Origin: GCA-2746795 sp964643965
Lineage (GTDB): Bacteria; Chloroflexota; Anaerolineae; Promineifilales; Promineifilaceae
NCBI GenBank assembly: GCA_964643965.1
Contig: CAZXVH010000009.1
Span: 1 to 64,000, forward strand
Direction of reading: 5' to 3'
Length of the DNA stretch: 64,000 nt
Positions within the stretch are counted from its first letter, which is position 1; each line of letters opens with the position of its first letter. Below the pieces are notes generated by a model. That model worked only from the letters and a program-made list of their open reading frames with translations. It searched no databases and had not been told where the DNA came from. Positions 23,443 to 32,509 of the stretch are shown piece by piece. Made by a program: the position numbers and the translations under genes.

Positions 23443-24012
23443 TTACATTTCTTCCCGGTAGGTGAAGCCGTGCCGTTTACGGGCGTGGAGGATGGCTTTG
23501 CGTAAGATTTCGTAAACAGTTTCGGGGTCTTTGATGTTGCGCAGGGTGATGTGGGGGCGGCTGGGGTTTTGGCTTTTGATGGAAATATCACCTATGTTAA
23601 TCATGCGTTCGCTTAGGGCCTGGCGATAATCTACGTCTTGAATGCGTACCAGCTCGATGTTTTCGGTGGATTTGCCCAGGAGTCCGCTGGTGATACGGAT
23701 GCGTTCGTCTGTGATGGTGTAGCTTTCTACCATCGACAGATAGGGACGCCCCTGCCACAGGATGTCTTCTTTGTTATCTTCGAGAATATCATTGGCAACG
23801 GCCGTTTTGATGACATCCTCCGTTTCCCCTTCCTCTAATGAAGACAGAGGGGCGTCTATCTGCGCATCTATTTCTTCCATAGTTACGTCGATAATCAAAT
23901 CAATCAGGTTATTCAACGTGCTTTTTTCAAGGCGACTCACGTCAATCCCTGATTGGGTAATTGATTCCTGGATGCTGGCTTTGATCTTGGCATGGGTTTC
24001 GTTAATAGACAT
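23443..24012 (-). CDS. PH-domain protein (bPH2-like)
   Basis: 189 residues with no membrane helix. The N-terminal ~80 residues are helical (SIQESITQSGIDVSRLEKST). The C-terminal ~100 match a bacterial PH domain of the YdbS type: ILWQGRPYLSMVESYTITDE, then ELVRIQDVDYRQALSERMIN and PHITLRNIKDPETVYEILRK. Most relatives are membrane-tethered; this one appears soluble. Role unknown. It stands alone between accessory sequence and the divergent FmdB gene. Confidence 0.75.
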   Translation of the reverse strand: MSINETHAKIKASIQESITQSGIDVSRLEKSTLNNLIDLIIDVTMEEIDAQIDAPLSSLEEGETEDVIKTAVANDILEDNKEDILWQGRPYLSMVESYTITDERIRITSGLLGKSTENIELVRIQDVDYRQALSERMINIGDISIKSQNPSRPHITLRNIKDPETVYEILRKAILHARKRHGFTYREEM

Positions 24013-24234
24013 TTCCCTTTTCCTTTGCTGATGAAATTAAAAGTAACAACTGAAAATGACAAGTTCGCTAACCTAAAATTAACGCAATGTTGGTAGCATA
24101 GGCGATGGCTTGCAAGTTGTCAAATCAATGGGTGGTCGTTAAAATAACCCTTCATTATTTGCAAATCCTGAAGAGATATAGTGACAATACAATATCATAC
24201 TTGAAATAATACCATTGTATGACCGAGAGTAAAC

Positions 24235-24573
24235 ATGCCTACCTATATTTATCGCTGCACTGATTGTGACTATGAGTTTGAAGCGCGACAGCGCATGACA
24301 GATGATCCCTTAACCGAATGTCCCAAATGTCATGGGAAGATTCGCCGTGTCGTTAACTCAGTGGGCGTTGTCTTTAAAGGAAAAGGATTCTACGTGACCG
24401 ATAACCGGGGCAGCAATGCTCAGGCCCCCACCTCTGGCAGTAAGAAGGAATCTGGCAGTGAAAACGGAGTTAAAGAAAGCAGCGCGAAAGAAAGTGGAGA
24501 AAGCAGCGCCAGCCGCAAAAGCGAAAGCACAGAGAGTAAACCGGCTAAAAAAGAAAAGAGCAATGATTCATAA
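24235..24573 (+). CDS. FmdB-type zinc-ribbon regulatory protein
   Basis: 112 residues. The N-terminal zinc ribbon (MPTYIYRCTDCDYEFEARQ) uses C8, C11, C29 and C32, and the family block RRVVNSVGVVFKGKGFYVTD follows. From about residue 65 the tail is low-complexity Ser/Lys/Glu, as in many FmdB proteins. The family is widespread, and its exact molecular role is not settled. The stop is 3 bp from the convergent Clp gene. Confidence 0.85.
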   Translation: MPTYIYRCTDCDYEFEARQRMTDDPLTECPKCHGKIRRVVNSVGVVFKGKGFYVTDNRGSNAQAPTSGSKKESGSENGVKESSAKESGESSASRKSESTESKPAKKEKSNDS

Positions 24574-24576
24574 AGC

Positions 24577-26814
24577 TTAATTTGTCCCCTTTCTTCGTTT
24601 GTTTTCAATGTCGAAATCGAGGCCGGATTCACCAGCATCGACGGTGACGAGAGTGGTTTTATCATGGGTGGGGTTGCCCCCTTCGTTTAAAAGGAAATCG
24701 GCAAGGGGTTCGCGCAAATGGCGAGCGATGATGCGGCGCAAGGGACGCGCCCCGTATTCTGGCTGATCATTTTGCGCCAGGAGCCACGTTTTAGCGGCAG
24801 GCGTCAATGTCAGTTTGATGCCTTGATTGCCCGCTAAACTCATCTCTTTCTTGAGCATAAACTCCAAAATTTGGGCGAGTTGACCGTTTGCCAGTTGGTG
24901 GAACAGGATGATTTCATCCAGCCGGTTTAAGAATTCAGGGCGGAAGAAGCGGTTTACCTCAGCCAGCACCCTTTGCCGCTCTACCTCGCCGATGACCGGT
25001 ACGCGCATATGGTCGGAGCCGAGATTGCTCGTCATGATGATCACCGTTTCGCCAAAGGTGGCCACGCGACCCTGGCTGTCGGTGAGGCGCCCTTCTTCCA
25101 ACACTTGCAGCAGCACATCAAAGACGCGGCTGTGGGCTTTCTCTACCTCGTCAAACAGGACGACCGTGTAGGGCGTCTCGCGCACAAAATCAGTCAACTG
25201 CCCACCCTCGTCATAGCCGATGTAGCCAGGTGGGGCGCCGATGAGCCGGTTGACGCTGGCTTCTCCCTGGTATTCGCTCATATCGAGGACGAGCATTGCC
25301 TTTTCTGTGCCAAACATGAATTCGGCCAACGCTTTCGCCAATTCTGTTTTGCCCACGCCGCTGGGACCAAGAAACAAGAAGGAGCCGATAGGGCGTTTGG
25401 GATCACGCAAGCCCACGCGGGCTGTTTTGACGGCGCGGCTGACGGCGAGGATCGCTTCGTCCTGGCCGATGATCCGTTGGTGCAACTGTTCAACCATGTT
25501 GGCGTATTTACCCCGTTCGTCCTGGTTGAGTTTGGTGATGGGGATTTTGGTCATCTGGCTGGCGGCAATTGCCACATCTTCGCTGTCTAAACGGCCGTCT
25601 GGCTGCACCTCGGGCAAATTGGCAACATGTTCCTCTGTGACCATATGGACGATGGCGCAGGCGCGATCTGCCAGTTGGATGGCTGCCTTAGGCAGGGCGA
25701 CGGTTTTGATGTATTGATTGGCAAGGGTAACGGCCGTTTCCAATGCTTCCCGTCTTACTTCAATTTCATACTCTTGTTCGAGCCGTTGTTGGTGGAATAG
25801 GAGCATGGCGGTGGCTTCGGCGTGAGTGGCGGGGGGCACATCGAGACGGTTTGTATTTTGGCGGATGAGTGGTTCGTTTTGCAGCCGTTCAAAATGCGCC
25901 AGCGTGGTCGTGCCGATGACCACATGATCGTCGCCCAAAATCGCTTTGTGCAGTTCGCGGCTCACTTGCTCGGGGAAACGGGCGTGCAGCCGGTCTGCAA
26001 AAAAGCGGTTGATGCCCGGCACGAGCAGTATGCCGCCGCTGGCCCGGCGCATGGCCACGCGCATGGCGGCCAGCGGGTTTTCCAGTAAGGCGCTTTCGTT
26101 GATTTCGACGAGCGAACGCAGGGTGGCAGGACCTTTGCCTTCGGCCAATAACTGCGCCAGGCTGTAAGCCAGGGTGCGTTTGCCTGCCCCTTCCGGCCCC
26201 ACCAGGATGACATGGCGATTTTGGGAAAGGGAGAGCAGACTGATCAGTTCTCGCAGCAGTTTTTCCCGTTGATAGACGGCATGGGCGTTGCCCGCCTGCG
26301 CTTCTGTTACATAGTCAGTGATGATGGCGGCGCCATCTTCGCTGCTTTCTGTGAGCAGGTTGATAACGGCGTCAGGCGTGACGCCCAGGCGCTGCAAGAC
26401 GGCATAGGTGGTCACGTTTTTCTGTGCCATGGCGGCCAGAGCATGGCCGCTGCTCGCCTTCAATTCTTCGCGGGATTGAGCCAGGGTCAGCGCCTCGTCT
26501 ATCACCACCAGCATTTCATCGGAAAGGGGCGCGTGTTTGCCAAAGTCGTCGGTGAATTGGAATTTGGCGTCGCGTCCTTTGCTGAGATGGGTCACTTGTT
26601 CAACCCGCGCCACCAAATTATCCCAATCGAAGCCCCGTTCTTGTTGCAACCGCTTGAGGATTTTATTGCCGACTGAGTTTTCGTCGTCGAGCATGACGCG
26701 CAAGAGTAGCTGGGGGGTGAGCAGGGTGAGGTGATAGGCGCTTTGTTTGGCAACGGCCGTTGTCAGCAGGTGAGATAGTTCGGTGGTGGGGATGTTGGGA
26801 TTGAGAGTGTCCAT
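24577..26814 (-). CDS. Clp-family AAA+ ATPase with degenerate first ATPase domain
   Basis: 745-residue Hsp100/Clp protein: an N domain (about 1-150), D1 (about 190-420) and D2 (about 450-660) with a ClpB-type C-terminal domain. D2 is intact: Walker A GPSGVGKTEL (~482), Walker B VVLFDEVEKAH (~551), NRLDEIILF and EYGARPLRRII. D1 is not: Walker A reads GPEGAGKRTL, with Arg in the Ser/Thr position, and the Walker B region reads GGILLVPGINR without the Asp-Glu pair, so D1 probably does not hydrolyse ATP. The start is the ATG at 26814; a longer start at 26877 overlaps folA. It is the third gene after thyA and folA. Partner protease unknown. Confidence 0.85.
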   Translation of the reverse strand: MDTLNPNIPTTELSHLLTTAVAKQSAYHLTLLTPQLLLRVMLDDENSVGNKILKRLQQERGFDWDNLVARVEQVTHLSKGRDAKFQFTDDFGKHAPLSDEMLVVIDEALTLAQSREELKASSGHALAAMAQKNVTTYAVLQRLGVTPDAVINLLTESSEDGAAIITDYVTEAQAGNAHAVYQREKLLRELISLLSLSQNRHVILVGPEGAGKRTLAYSLAQLLAEGKGPATLRSLVEINESALLENPLAAMRVAMRRASGGILLVPGINRFFADRLHARFPEQVSRELHKAILGDDHVVIGTTTLAHFERLQNEPLIRQNTNRLDVPPATHAEATAMLLFHQQRLEQEYEIEVRREALETAVTLANQYIKTVALPKAAIQLADRACAIVHMVTEEHVANLPEVQPDGRLDSEDVAIAASQMTKIPITKLNQDERGKYANMVEQLHQRIIGQDEAILAVSRAVKTARVGLRDPKRPIGSFLFLGPSGVGKTELAKALAEFMFGTEKAMLVLDMSEYQGEASVNRLIGAPPGYIGYDEGGQLTDFVRETPYTVVLFDEVEKAHSRVFDVLLQVLEEGRLTDSQGRVATFGETVIIMTSNLGSDHMRVPVIGEVERQRVLAEVNRFFRPEFLNRLDEIILFHQLANGQLAQILEFMLKKEMSLAGNQGIKLTLTPAAKTWLLAQNDQPEYGARPLRRIIARHLREPLADFLLNEGGNPTHDKTTLVTVDAGESGLDFDIENKRRKGTN

Positions 26815-26866
26815 GGAATTTTGAGAGTAGGGAGTAGAGATGACATGGTTCCCCAATCGCCACGCT

Positions 26867-27373
26867 CTAACCTCCAATCTCCTTCCTTTCTAACATTAGA
26901 AATTGATACGCATATTTGTTCTTCTCATCCGGTTGATAGCTTTTTTCTTCAATAATTTGCCAGTAGATTTGTTCGGTGGTGGGGAAGATGGCGTCGCCCT
27001 CAAATTCAGCGTCGATGAGGGTGAGGTAAAGGCGGTCGGCCTGGAACAGGAAGGCTTCGTAGATGCTGGTACCGCCGATGATCATCACTTCTTTGGCGTC
27101 ACCAGCCGCCGCCAGCGCCGCTTCCGGCGAATTCACAACGAGGCAGCCCGGCGCTTCATAGTCAGGATTGCGGGTGATGATGATGTTGGCGCGGCCGGTC
27201 AACGGTCTGAACCTGTCTGGAATGGATTCATACGTTTTGCGTCCCATGATGACCGGTTTGCCCATCGTCAAGGCTACAAATCGTTGCATATCAGCGGGAA
27301 GCCGCCACGGTAAACGGCCGTTTTGACCAATCACTTTATTTTTATCCATGGCGGCGATGAGTGAAATAATCAT
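26867..27373 (-). CDS. folA: Dihydrofolate reductase
   Basis: 168-residue enzyme reducing dihydrofolate with NADPH, regenerating the cofactor used up by thymidylate synthase next door. Family motifs in order: MIISLIAAMDKNKVIGQNGR, LPWRLPADMQRF with the active-site acid, VIMGRKTYESIP, the NADPH site EVMIIGGTSIY, and LYLTLIDAEFEGDAIFP. The length is normal. It lies 67 bp downstream of thyA and 52 bp upstream of the Clp gene on the same strand, consistent with one operon. The motif QNGR comes from a palindrome at 27313. Confidence 0.96.
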   Translation of the reverse strand: MIISLIAAMDKNKVIGQNGRLPWRLPADMQRFVALTMGKPVIMGRKTYESIPDRFRPLTGRANIIITRNPDYEAPGCLVVNSPEAALAAAGDAKEVMIIGGTSIYEAFLFQADRLYLTLIDAEFEGDAIFPTTEQIYWQIIEEKSYQPDEKNKYAYQFLMLERKEIGG

Positions 27374-27440
27374 AGGAGAGAGGGGAGAGCGAGAGCGAGA
27401 GCAAGAGTTTTCCTCTCGCTCTCGCTCTTGCTCTCGCTTT
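27374..27440. repeat. GAGAGC-rich inverted repeat between thyA and folA
   Basis: The thyA-folA gap is almost wholly (GAGAGC/GAGCAA)n followed after TTTTCC by its complement (CTCTCGCTCTTGC)n, able to fold into a long hairpin of about 20 bp. It may pause or terminate transcription between the two genes, or simply be an expanded repeat. Confidence 0.65.
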
Positions 27441-28235
27441 TTAGACGGCTATCGGCGCTTTAATGGCCGGATGGCATTGGTAATTGATGAGTTGAAAATC
27501 CTCGTACTGAAAGTCAAAAATGGAGGTGACGGCCGGGTTGATCTGCATGTGGGGCAGCGGGTAAGGGGTGCGGGAGAGCTGCAAGTTGGCCTGCTCCAGG
27601 TGATTGCGGTAGAGATGGGCGTCGCCAAAGGTGTGGACGAAATCGCCGGGTTGCAAGCCAGTGACTTGCGCCACCATCATGGTGAGCAGGGCGTAGGAGG
27701 CGATGTTGAAGGGTGCGCCCAGGAAGACATCGGCGCTGCGCTGGTAAAGTTGGCAGGAGAGTTTGCCTTCGGCCACGTAAAATTGGTAGAGCAGATGGCA
27801 GGGAGGCAGTGCCATGTCGTCTACGTCGGCCACGTTCCAGGCGCTGACGATGTGGCGGCGGGAGTGGGGGTTGTGGCTCAGGCTGTGGATGAGGTGGGCG
27901 ATTTGGTCGATGGAACGGCCGTTGCCCGCCGGCCAGGAACGCCATTGATAACCATATACTGGGCCGAGGTCGCCGTTTTCATCAGCCCATTCATCCCAAA
28001 TAGTGACGCGATTGTCATGCAGGTATTGAATGTTGGTGCTGCCTTGCAAAAACCAGAGCAGTTCATGAATGATGGAGCGGAAGTGGAGCTTTTTAGTGGT
28101 GACGGCGGGGAAGCCTTTGCTCAAATCGAAGCGCATTTGGTAACCAAAGACGCTGAGAGTTCCCGTGCCGGTGCGGTCTTCTTTGGGTACGCCATCGTCG
28201 AGAATGTGCTGCATTAAATCGAGATATTGCCGCAT
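27441..28235 (-). CDS. thyA: Thymidylate synthase
   Basis: Converts dUMP to dTMP using methylene-tetrahydrofolate. The 264 residues equal the E. coli length, and catalytic C146 falls at the same position (MALPPCHLLYQ). DRTGTGTLSVFG, the Arg-Arg phosphate site SRRHIVSAWN and GDAHLYRNH are all present. A variable loop (PAGNGRSID) carries an NGR from a palindrome at 27914. It is first in the thyA-folA-clp order on the minus strand, diverging from sufE. Confidence 0.97.
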   Translation of the reverse strand: MRQYLDLMQHILDDGVPKEDRTGTGTLSVFGYQMRFDLSKGFPAVTTKKLHFRSIIHELLWFLQGSTNIQYLHDNRVTIWDEWADENGDLGPVYGYQWRSWPAGNGRSIDQIAHLIHSLSHNPHSRRHIVSAWNVADVDDMALPPCHLLYQFYVAEGKLSCQLYQRSADVFLGAPFNIASYALLTMMVAQVTGLQPGDFVHTFGDAHLYRNHLEQANLQLSRTPYPLPHMQINPAVTSIFDFQYEDFQLINYQCHPAIKAPIAV

Positions 28236-28463
28236 ATGGTTTCCTTTTCAGTGGCGATGCTGCTTGCCAGATGAGGTGGATGTGAGAATGAATATATGGT
28301 ACAAGGGAAGGAGAGATTAAGCAACGAAATTTGGCGAACGCGACGAGGGCTGAGCGTTCCGAAAGGCTCAACTTTCGTCTAATGGCATATGAGCATTTTG
28401 TGCCTCCTGGCGCAGTTTTGCGTACAATGTTGCTCTAAAACGAAACAAGGAAGGAAAGAGAGT

Positions 28464-28883
28464 ATGAGCGAATTACCACCTGGATTAGCAGAAATTGTCG
28501 AGGATTTCAACTTCTGCGTGGGGCAGGAGAAGTTGGAATACTTGTTAGAGTTTGCCGAAGCGCTGCCGCCACTGCCGGCCCAGTTTGCTGATAAACGGGA
28601 TGAGATGGAGGAGGTGCATGAATGTATTACGCCGGTGTTTATTTATGCGGAAGAGGAGAACGGCCGTTACCATTACCATTTCGACATTCCCCCAGAAGCG
28701 CCCACTGTCAGCGGTTTCGCCCGCATCTTGCAAGAAGGGCTGGATGGCTTGACTTCTGCCGAGATACAAGCTGTTCCCCCTGAATTCTATTTGCAAATGG
28801 GCTTACAAGATGTGCTAACAGGGCAGCGCTTGTCTGGTATTAGCGCCATGTTGCTGCATATGAAGAAGTTGGTACGGGAATAA
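28464..28883 (+). CDS. sufE: SufE-family sulfur acceptor
   Basis: 139-residue protein expected to accept persulfide sulfur from a SufS-type cysteine desulfurase for Fe-S cluster assembly. The likely active cysteine is C54 in EVHECITPV. The fold signature FDIPPEAPTVSGFARILQEG and the C-terminal LSGISAMLLHMKKLVRE fit the family. The start is the ATG at 28464, preceded by AAGGAAAG; an upstream in-frame ATG at 28389 adds 25 Cys-rich residues unlike SufE and is rejected. No other suf gene is nearby. Confidence 0.85.
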   Translation: MSELPPGLAEIVEDFNFCVGQEKLEYLLEFAEALPPLPAQFADKRDEMEEVHECITPVFIYAEEENGRYHYHFDIPPEAPTVSGFARILQEGLDGLTSAEIQAVPPEFYLQMGLQDVLTGQRLSGISAMLLHMKKLVRE

Positions 28884-28935
28884 AACCGCACGTTACGCCA
28901 GCGTCTTGCAACGTTGCCACTTTGCCACCCTTTTT

Positions 28936-30033
28936 TTACTTTTCTCTAATCGTCACACTCCCCACACCCTGATCAATGATGAGTTCAACCCGATTGTCGG
29001 CATTCGCGTAATCTTCCGTTTCCCAGACGCCATCCTGGTTGTCATCGCCGCGGATTTGCGTGAAACGAGAATTGGGGTTGAAGCTGCCCACGCCGCTATC
29101 TACAGTCACTCGAGCAGCCATGTTTGCCGGTAAATAAAGGGTAATGCTGCCCGCGCCGCCATTTATCTCGATTTGCTGACGGCCGTTTTCCGGCAAAGTC
29201 ATCTTCAAAGAGCCAGCCCCCTGATTGTAGACCACATCATACAACCCATCTGGTAAGGTGATGGTGGCGCCGCCGGCGCCGCCATTGATATCAAGATGGC
29301 TCAACGTGAGATCGGCCAGATTATACGTAACAGAGCCAGCACTCCCTTCCAGGCGCAAGTCCAGGGCTACCGCCGGGTTGAGGCCCAATTTCCAGGCAAT
29401 GTCTTGTTTGCCCAGGTTCCAATTATTAGGATTGAACCACAGCCAGCCCGCGTTTTGCTCTCTTAAAGAAATAGTGGCCTGTTCACCTGTGCTGTCAGCC
29501 TCAAATACCAGGTCGCCCAAGTAGGCAACTTGCCCGGAGATAAGGCTGCGGCTGTCCGCCAGGGCGAACAGTTCGCCGCCAAAACTACCAAAACCAATAT
29601 CGATAACGGCCGTTTCCATCGTCCCCGGCGCATAATCAATTTCCTTAGTTTGGTATTGAGAGGGGGCATTGATGACGCCAAGGCGATTGAGCAGCGCATT
29701 ATCTCCGCTAAACAGCAGCACATAACCAAAGATGCCTATCGCCACCAATCCCACTAAAGCGCTCAGAAAACCGCCCAAAGGCTGCGGCGCTTGCTTGACG
29801 ATGATATTGACGCCGATGAGGATCAAAAACAGCGGCCATAATTGGAAAACGGCCGTCCAGTTGAAACTATACTCTTGAATGACGCCCAAATTCACCAGTA
29901 AAAAGAAAACGCCGATGGCAATCAATACAATCGGCCCAAACAAAGAGGGGCTGTGCCGACGCCCTTTTGTCGTGGCGGGAGATGTATAATCATCCGTCTC
30001 TTTTCCCATAGATTCCTTAAATTCTTCAGACAT
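28936..30033 (-). CDS. LiaF-like membrane protein with toastrack-type domain
   Basis: 365 residues. A short charged N-terminus leads to four hydrophobic helices (from about residue 30, SLFGPIVLIAIGVFFLLVN), as in the LiaF transmembrane/DUF5668 family. A long beta-rich C-terminal domain of repeated GG-containing strands follows (LDINGGAGGATITLPDG, IEINGGAGSITLYLPANMAA). LiaF-like proteins dampen cell-envelope stress signalling in Firmicutes; no kinase-regulator pair is adjacent here, so that role is not shown. A strong ribosome-binding site GGAGG precedes the ATG. Palindrome at 29605. Confidence 0.75.
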   Translation of the reverse strand: MSEEFKESMGKETDDYTSPATTKGRRHSPSLFGPIVLIAIGVFFLLVNLGVIQEYSFNWTAVFQLWPLFLILIGVNIIVKQAPQPLGGFLSALVGLVAIGIFGYVLLFSGDNALLNRLGVINAPSQYQTKEIDYAPGTMETAVIDIGFGSFGGELFALADSRSLISGQVAYLGDLVFEADSTGEQATISLREQNAGWLWFNPNNWNLGKQDIAWKLGLNPAVALDLRLEGSAGSVTYNLADLTLSHLDINGGAGGATITLPDGLYDVVYNQGAGSLKMTLPENGRQQIEINGGAGSITLYLPANMAARVTVDSGVGSFNPNSRFTQIRGDDNQDGVWETEDYANADNRVELIIDQGVGSVTIREK

Positions 30034-30139
30034 AGATAATCCTCCAGTTGCATCTTAAAAAAGCGCCAGATGGCAAGACCCTATACGCAGCTCAGGTGAA
30101 CTTGTTGCGTCAAACTGCCTGGATGATTGACCATCCTGA

Positions 30140-30169
30140 TTGGGCAGTTTCTATAAAGGAAAGTATAAT
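30140..30169 (+). promoter_or_regulatory. Possible promoter of the EF-G paralogue
   Basis: TTGGGC, an 18-bp spacer and a perfect TATAAT lie about 150 bp upstream of the EF-G-like gene. The remainder of the 283-bp gap (30034-30316) shows no recognisable RNA element. Confidence 0.45.
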
Positions 30170-30316
30170 GCTCAGGCTCATCTAAGAGAATTTGATAGGT
30201 GTAAATACAGTTGATGTAGTCCCATTCATGGTCACATTCGTGGTCATAAATGTGGCGTAAACAGCACAAAATAGAAGGGAAAACTACAACCTATATCCAA
30301 AGGGGTCTTTTAACCA

Positions 30317-32380
30317 ATGAAAGAGTATCAAACCAGCCAAATTCGTAACATTGCTTTAGTCGGTCATAACGGCGCGGGCAAGACAACCTTCGTTGAACGC
30401 GCCTTGTTCAACACAGGCGCTGCCACTCGTATGGGCAACGTTCAAAGCGGTACAGCCGCGATGGACTTTGAAGAAGAGGAGATAGCGCGTCATAGCTCCG
30501 TATCTGCTTCGCTGGCCCCGATAGAATTTAAAGGCAAAAAGATCAATATCCTCGACACCCCCGGCTACATGGACTTCATCGGAGAAGTAAATAGCTCCCT
30601 CCATGTGGTGGATAGCGCCTTGATTTTTGTGGAGGCCGTTTCTGGCGTAGAAGTGGGTACGGAAATTGTGCAGCAGGCTGCTACTGTTAAAAATTTGCCT
30701 CAAATCTTGTTGATCAACAAAATGGATCGTGAAAACGTGCGCGTCACCCGCGTCATGGAGAGCATCAATAATAATTTAGAGGGTAATTTCATCAACTTGC
30801 AACTGCCAATAGGCGAAGGGCCAGACTTTAAAGGCATTATTGACCTGATTAAAATGGAAGCGCGGCTTGGGGAAAAAGCAGAAGTCGCCCCTATTCCGGC
30901 CGAGTTGGCCGATGAAGCCGAAATTGCGCGATTGGCCTTAGTTGAAGCGGCCGCTGAAGGGGATGATACCCTGTTGGAAAAATTCTTCGAGGATGAAGAA
31001 CTGACCGACGTCGAAATCATTACCGGCATAAAAGGGGCCATGAAGCAAGGGTTGGTGACGCCGATTCTTTACTGCGCTCCGGAACCCGGCATCGCCGTAG
31101 AGCCGACTTTAGAGATGTTGTGTGCATTGGTTCCGGCCCCCAACGAACTTGTTTTTTCTGCAACCACGAAAAAGGGAGAAGAGGTGACTTACGATGTCAG
31201 CGATGAAGCGCCGTTAGCTGCCTTTATCTTCAAGACCCGTGAAGACGCCTATGGTAAAACCAGCTATATTCGCGTTTTTGGCGGCGTTTTGCAATCAGAT
31301 TCCCGTTATTGGGCGGCGGAACTGGATGAAGAAGTGCGCGTCGGTTCTTTGCAGATTATTGCCGGCAAAGAGACCTCGCCCATTGCCCAATTACACGCCG
31401 GTGACATTGGCGCGGTGGTGAAACTGGGTGACGCCGGTACAAATGACACCTTGTGCGAAAAAGCAAACATCCTCAAAATCCCAGCCATCGCCCAACCGAA
31501 TCCCATTGCTTCCGTCGCCATTCATCCCAAATCACAATCTGATGTGGCTAAGTTGAGCCAATCGTTGAACCGGTTGGTGGCTGAAGACCCCACCCTCACC
31601 TGGCATACGGAACAGGCCACCCGCGAGACGATTCTCTCCGGCATGGGCGTCACCCATTTAGACATTGCCGTCAAAAAAGCGCAGTCCAAGTTTGGCGTAG
31701 GCTTTGATACCACTATACCGAAAGTGCCTTACCGCGAAACCATCACCAAGACCAATGAAGCGGAATACACTCACAAGAAACAAACAGGCGGCGCCGGCCA
31801 ATACGGCCGTGTTTTCCTGCGCTTAGAATCCCTGGATGACGACGCCGATTTTGAGTTTGGCTCCGAGATTTTCGGCGGTTCTGTGTCTGCGCCTTTTGTG
31901 GCGGCTACGGAGAAGGGGTGTCGGCAGGCGTTGGAAGCTGGCCCCATCGCCGGTTATCATGTGGTGGGCGTCAAAGCGGTTATTTTTGACGGGAAAGAAC
32001 ATCCGGTGGACTCTAAAGAAATCGCCTTCCAAACGGCCGGGCGTGAATGTTTCAAGAAGGCGATGATGGGCGCTGGCCCCATTTTGCTGGAGCCGATTTA
32101 CAAAGTGACGGTGACGGCGCCGGCCGACTACATGGGCGACATCATGGGCGATATGAACTCCCGCCGCGCCCGCGTTTTGGGCATCGACCAGGAAGGCACG
32201 AAGAGTATTGTGCAAGCGGAAGCGCCCTTGGCGGAAATGCAGACTTACGCCCAGGATTTGCGCTCTATGACCCAGGGGCGCGGCGTCTATTCAATGGAAT
32301 TCTCCAATTACGGCCGGGTTCCTTCCCACTTGCAAGAACAAATTGCGGCCCAAGCTGCCAGAGAGCGGGAAGAAGAATAG
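30317..32380 (+). CDS. Elongation factor G-like GTPase (EF-G paralogue)
   Basis: 687-residue translational GTPase with all five EF-G domains. G1 is VGHNGAGKTT (residues 15-24), G3 DTPGYMDF, G4 NKMD, and the late domains include the PYRETITKTNEAEYTHKKQT block. It belongs to the 'EF-G-like' subgroup rather than canonical FusA: the P-loop reads HNGAGKTT instead of HVDAGKTT, and the usual DTPGHVDF histidine is Tyr, both normal for that subgroup. Its role in translation, perhaps under stress, is unproven. No ribosomal protein genes flank it. No exact palindrome occurs in this gene. Confidence 0.9.
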   Translation: MKEYQTSQIRNIALVGHNGAGKTTFVERALFNTGAATRMGNVQSGTAAMDFEEEEIARHSSVSASLAPIEFKGKKINILDTPGYMDFIGEVNSSLHVVDSALIFVEAVSGVEVGTEIVQQAATVKNLPQILLINKMDRENVRVTRVMESINNNLEGNFINLQLPIGEGPDFKGIIDLIKMEARLGEKAEVAPIPAELADEAEIARLALVEAAAEGDDTLLEKFFEDEELTDVEIITGIKGAMKQGLVTPILYCAPEPGIAVEPTLEMLCALVPAPNELVFSATTKKGEEVTYDVSDEAPLAAFIFKTREDAYGKTSYIRVFGGVLQSDSRYWAAELDEEVRVGSLQIIAGKETSPIAQLHAGDIGAVVKLGDAGTNDTLCEKANILKIPAIAQPNPIASVAIHPKSQSDVAKLSQSLNRLVAEDPTLTWHTEQATRETILSGMGVTHLDIAVKKAQSKFGVGFDTTIPKVPYRETITKTNEAEYTHKKQTGGAGQYGRVFLRLESLDDDADFEFGSEIFGGSVSAPFVAATEKGCRQALEAGPIAGYHVVGVKAVIFDGKEHPVDSKEIAFQTAGRECFKKAMMGAGPILLEPIYKVTVTAPADYMGDIMGDMNSRRARVLGIDQEGTKSIVQAEAPLAEMQTYAQDLRSMTQGRGVYSMEFSNYGRVPSHLQEQIAAQAAREREEE

Positions 32381-32413
32381 CATTAAATTAGAGAGTAGAA
32401 ATTAGAAATTGGA

Positions 32414-32445
32414 AGGGCGTATCTTTTGGGGTGCGCTCTTTTTTT
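32414..32445 (+). terminator. Rho-independent terminator after the EF-G paralogue
   Basis: A 10-bp stem with G-U pairs (AGGGCGTATC with GGTGCGCTCT), a 6-base loop and a run of T residues. Confidence 0.75.
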
Positions 32446-32452
32446 GTGGCGG

Positions 32453-32508
32453 GTGGCGGGTGGTAGGTTGCAGGTGACTGATTACGCTGCCACTCACCAC
32501 CCACCACT
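32453..32508. repeat. GGCGGGTGGT inverted word repeat
   Basis: GTGGCGGGTGGCGGGTGG words are followed by complementary CCACTCACCACCCACCAC words, able to pair between the convergent EF-G and HyuA genes. Confidence 0.5.
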
Positions 32509-32509
32509 A

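Noticed and set aside
23271..23591. 106-codon minus-strand frame
   Set aside because: Largely out-of-frame overlap with the PH-domain gene and no family resemblance.
30081..30269. 62-codon minus-strand frame upstream of the EF-G paralogue
   Set aside because: No ribosome-binding site or family features; it overlaps the likely promoter region.
30317..32380. Canonical fusA
   Set aside because: P-loop HNGAGKTT and DTPGY, together with the lack of str-operon neighbours, place it with EF-G-like paralogues.
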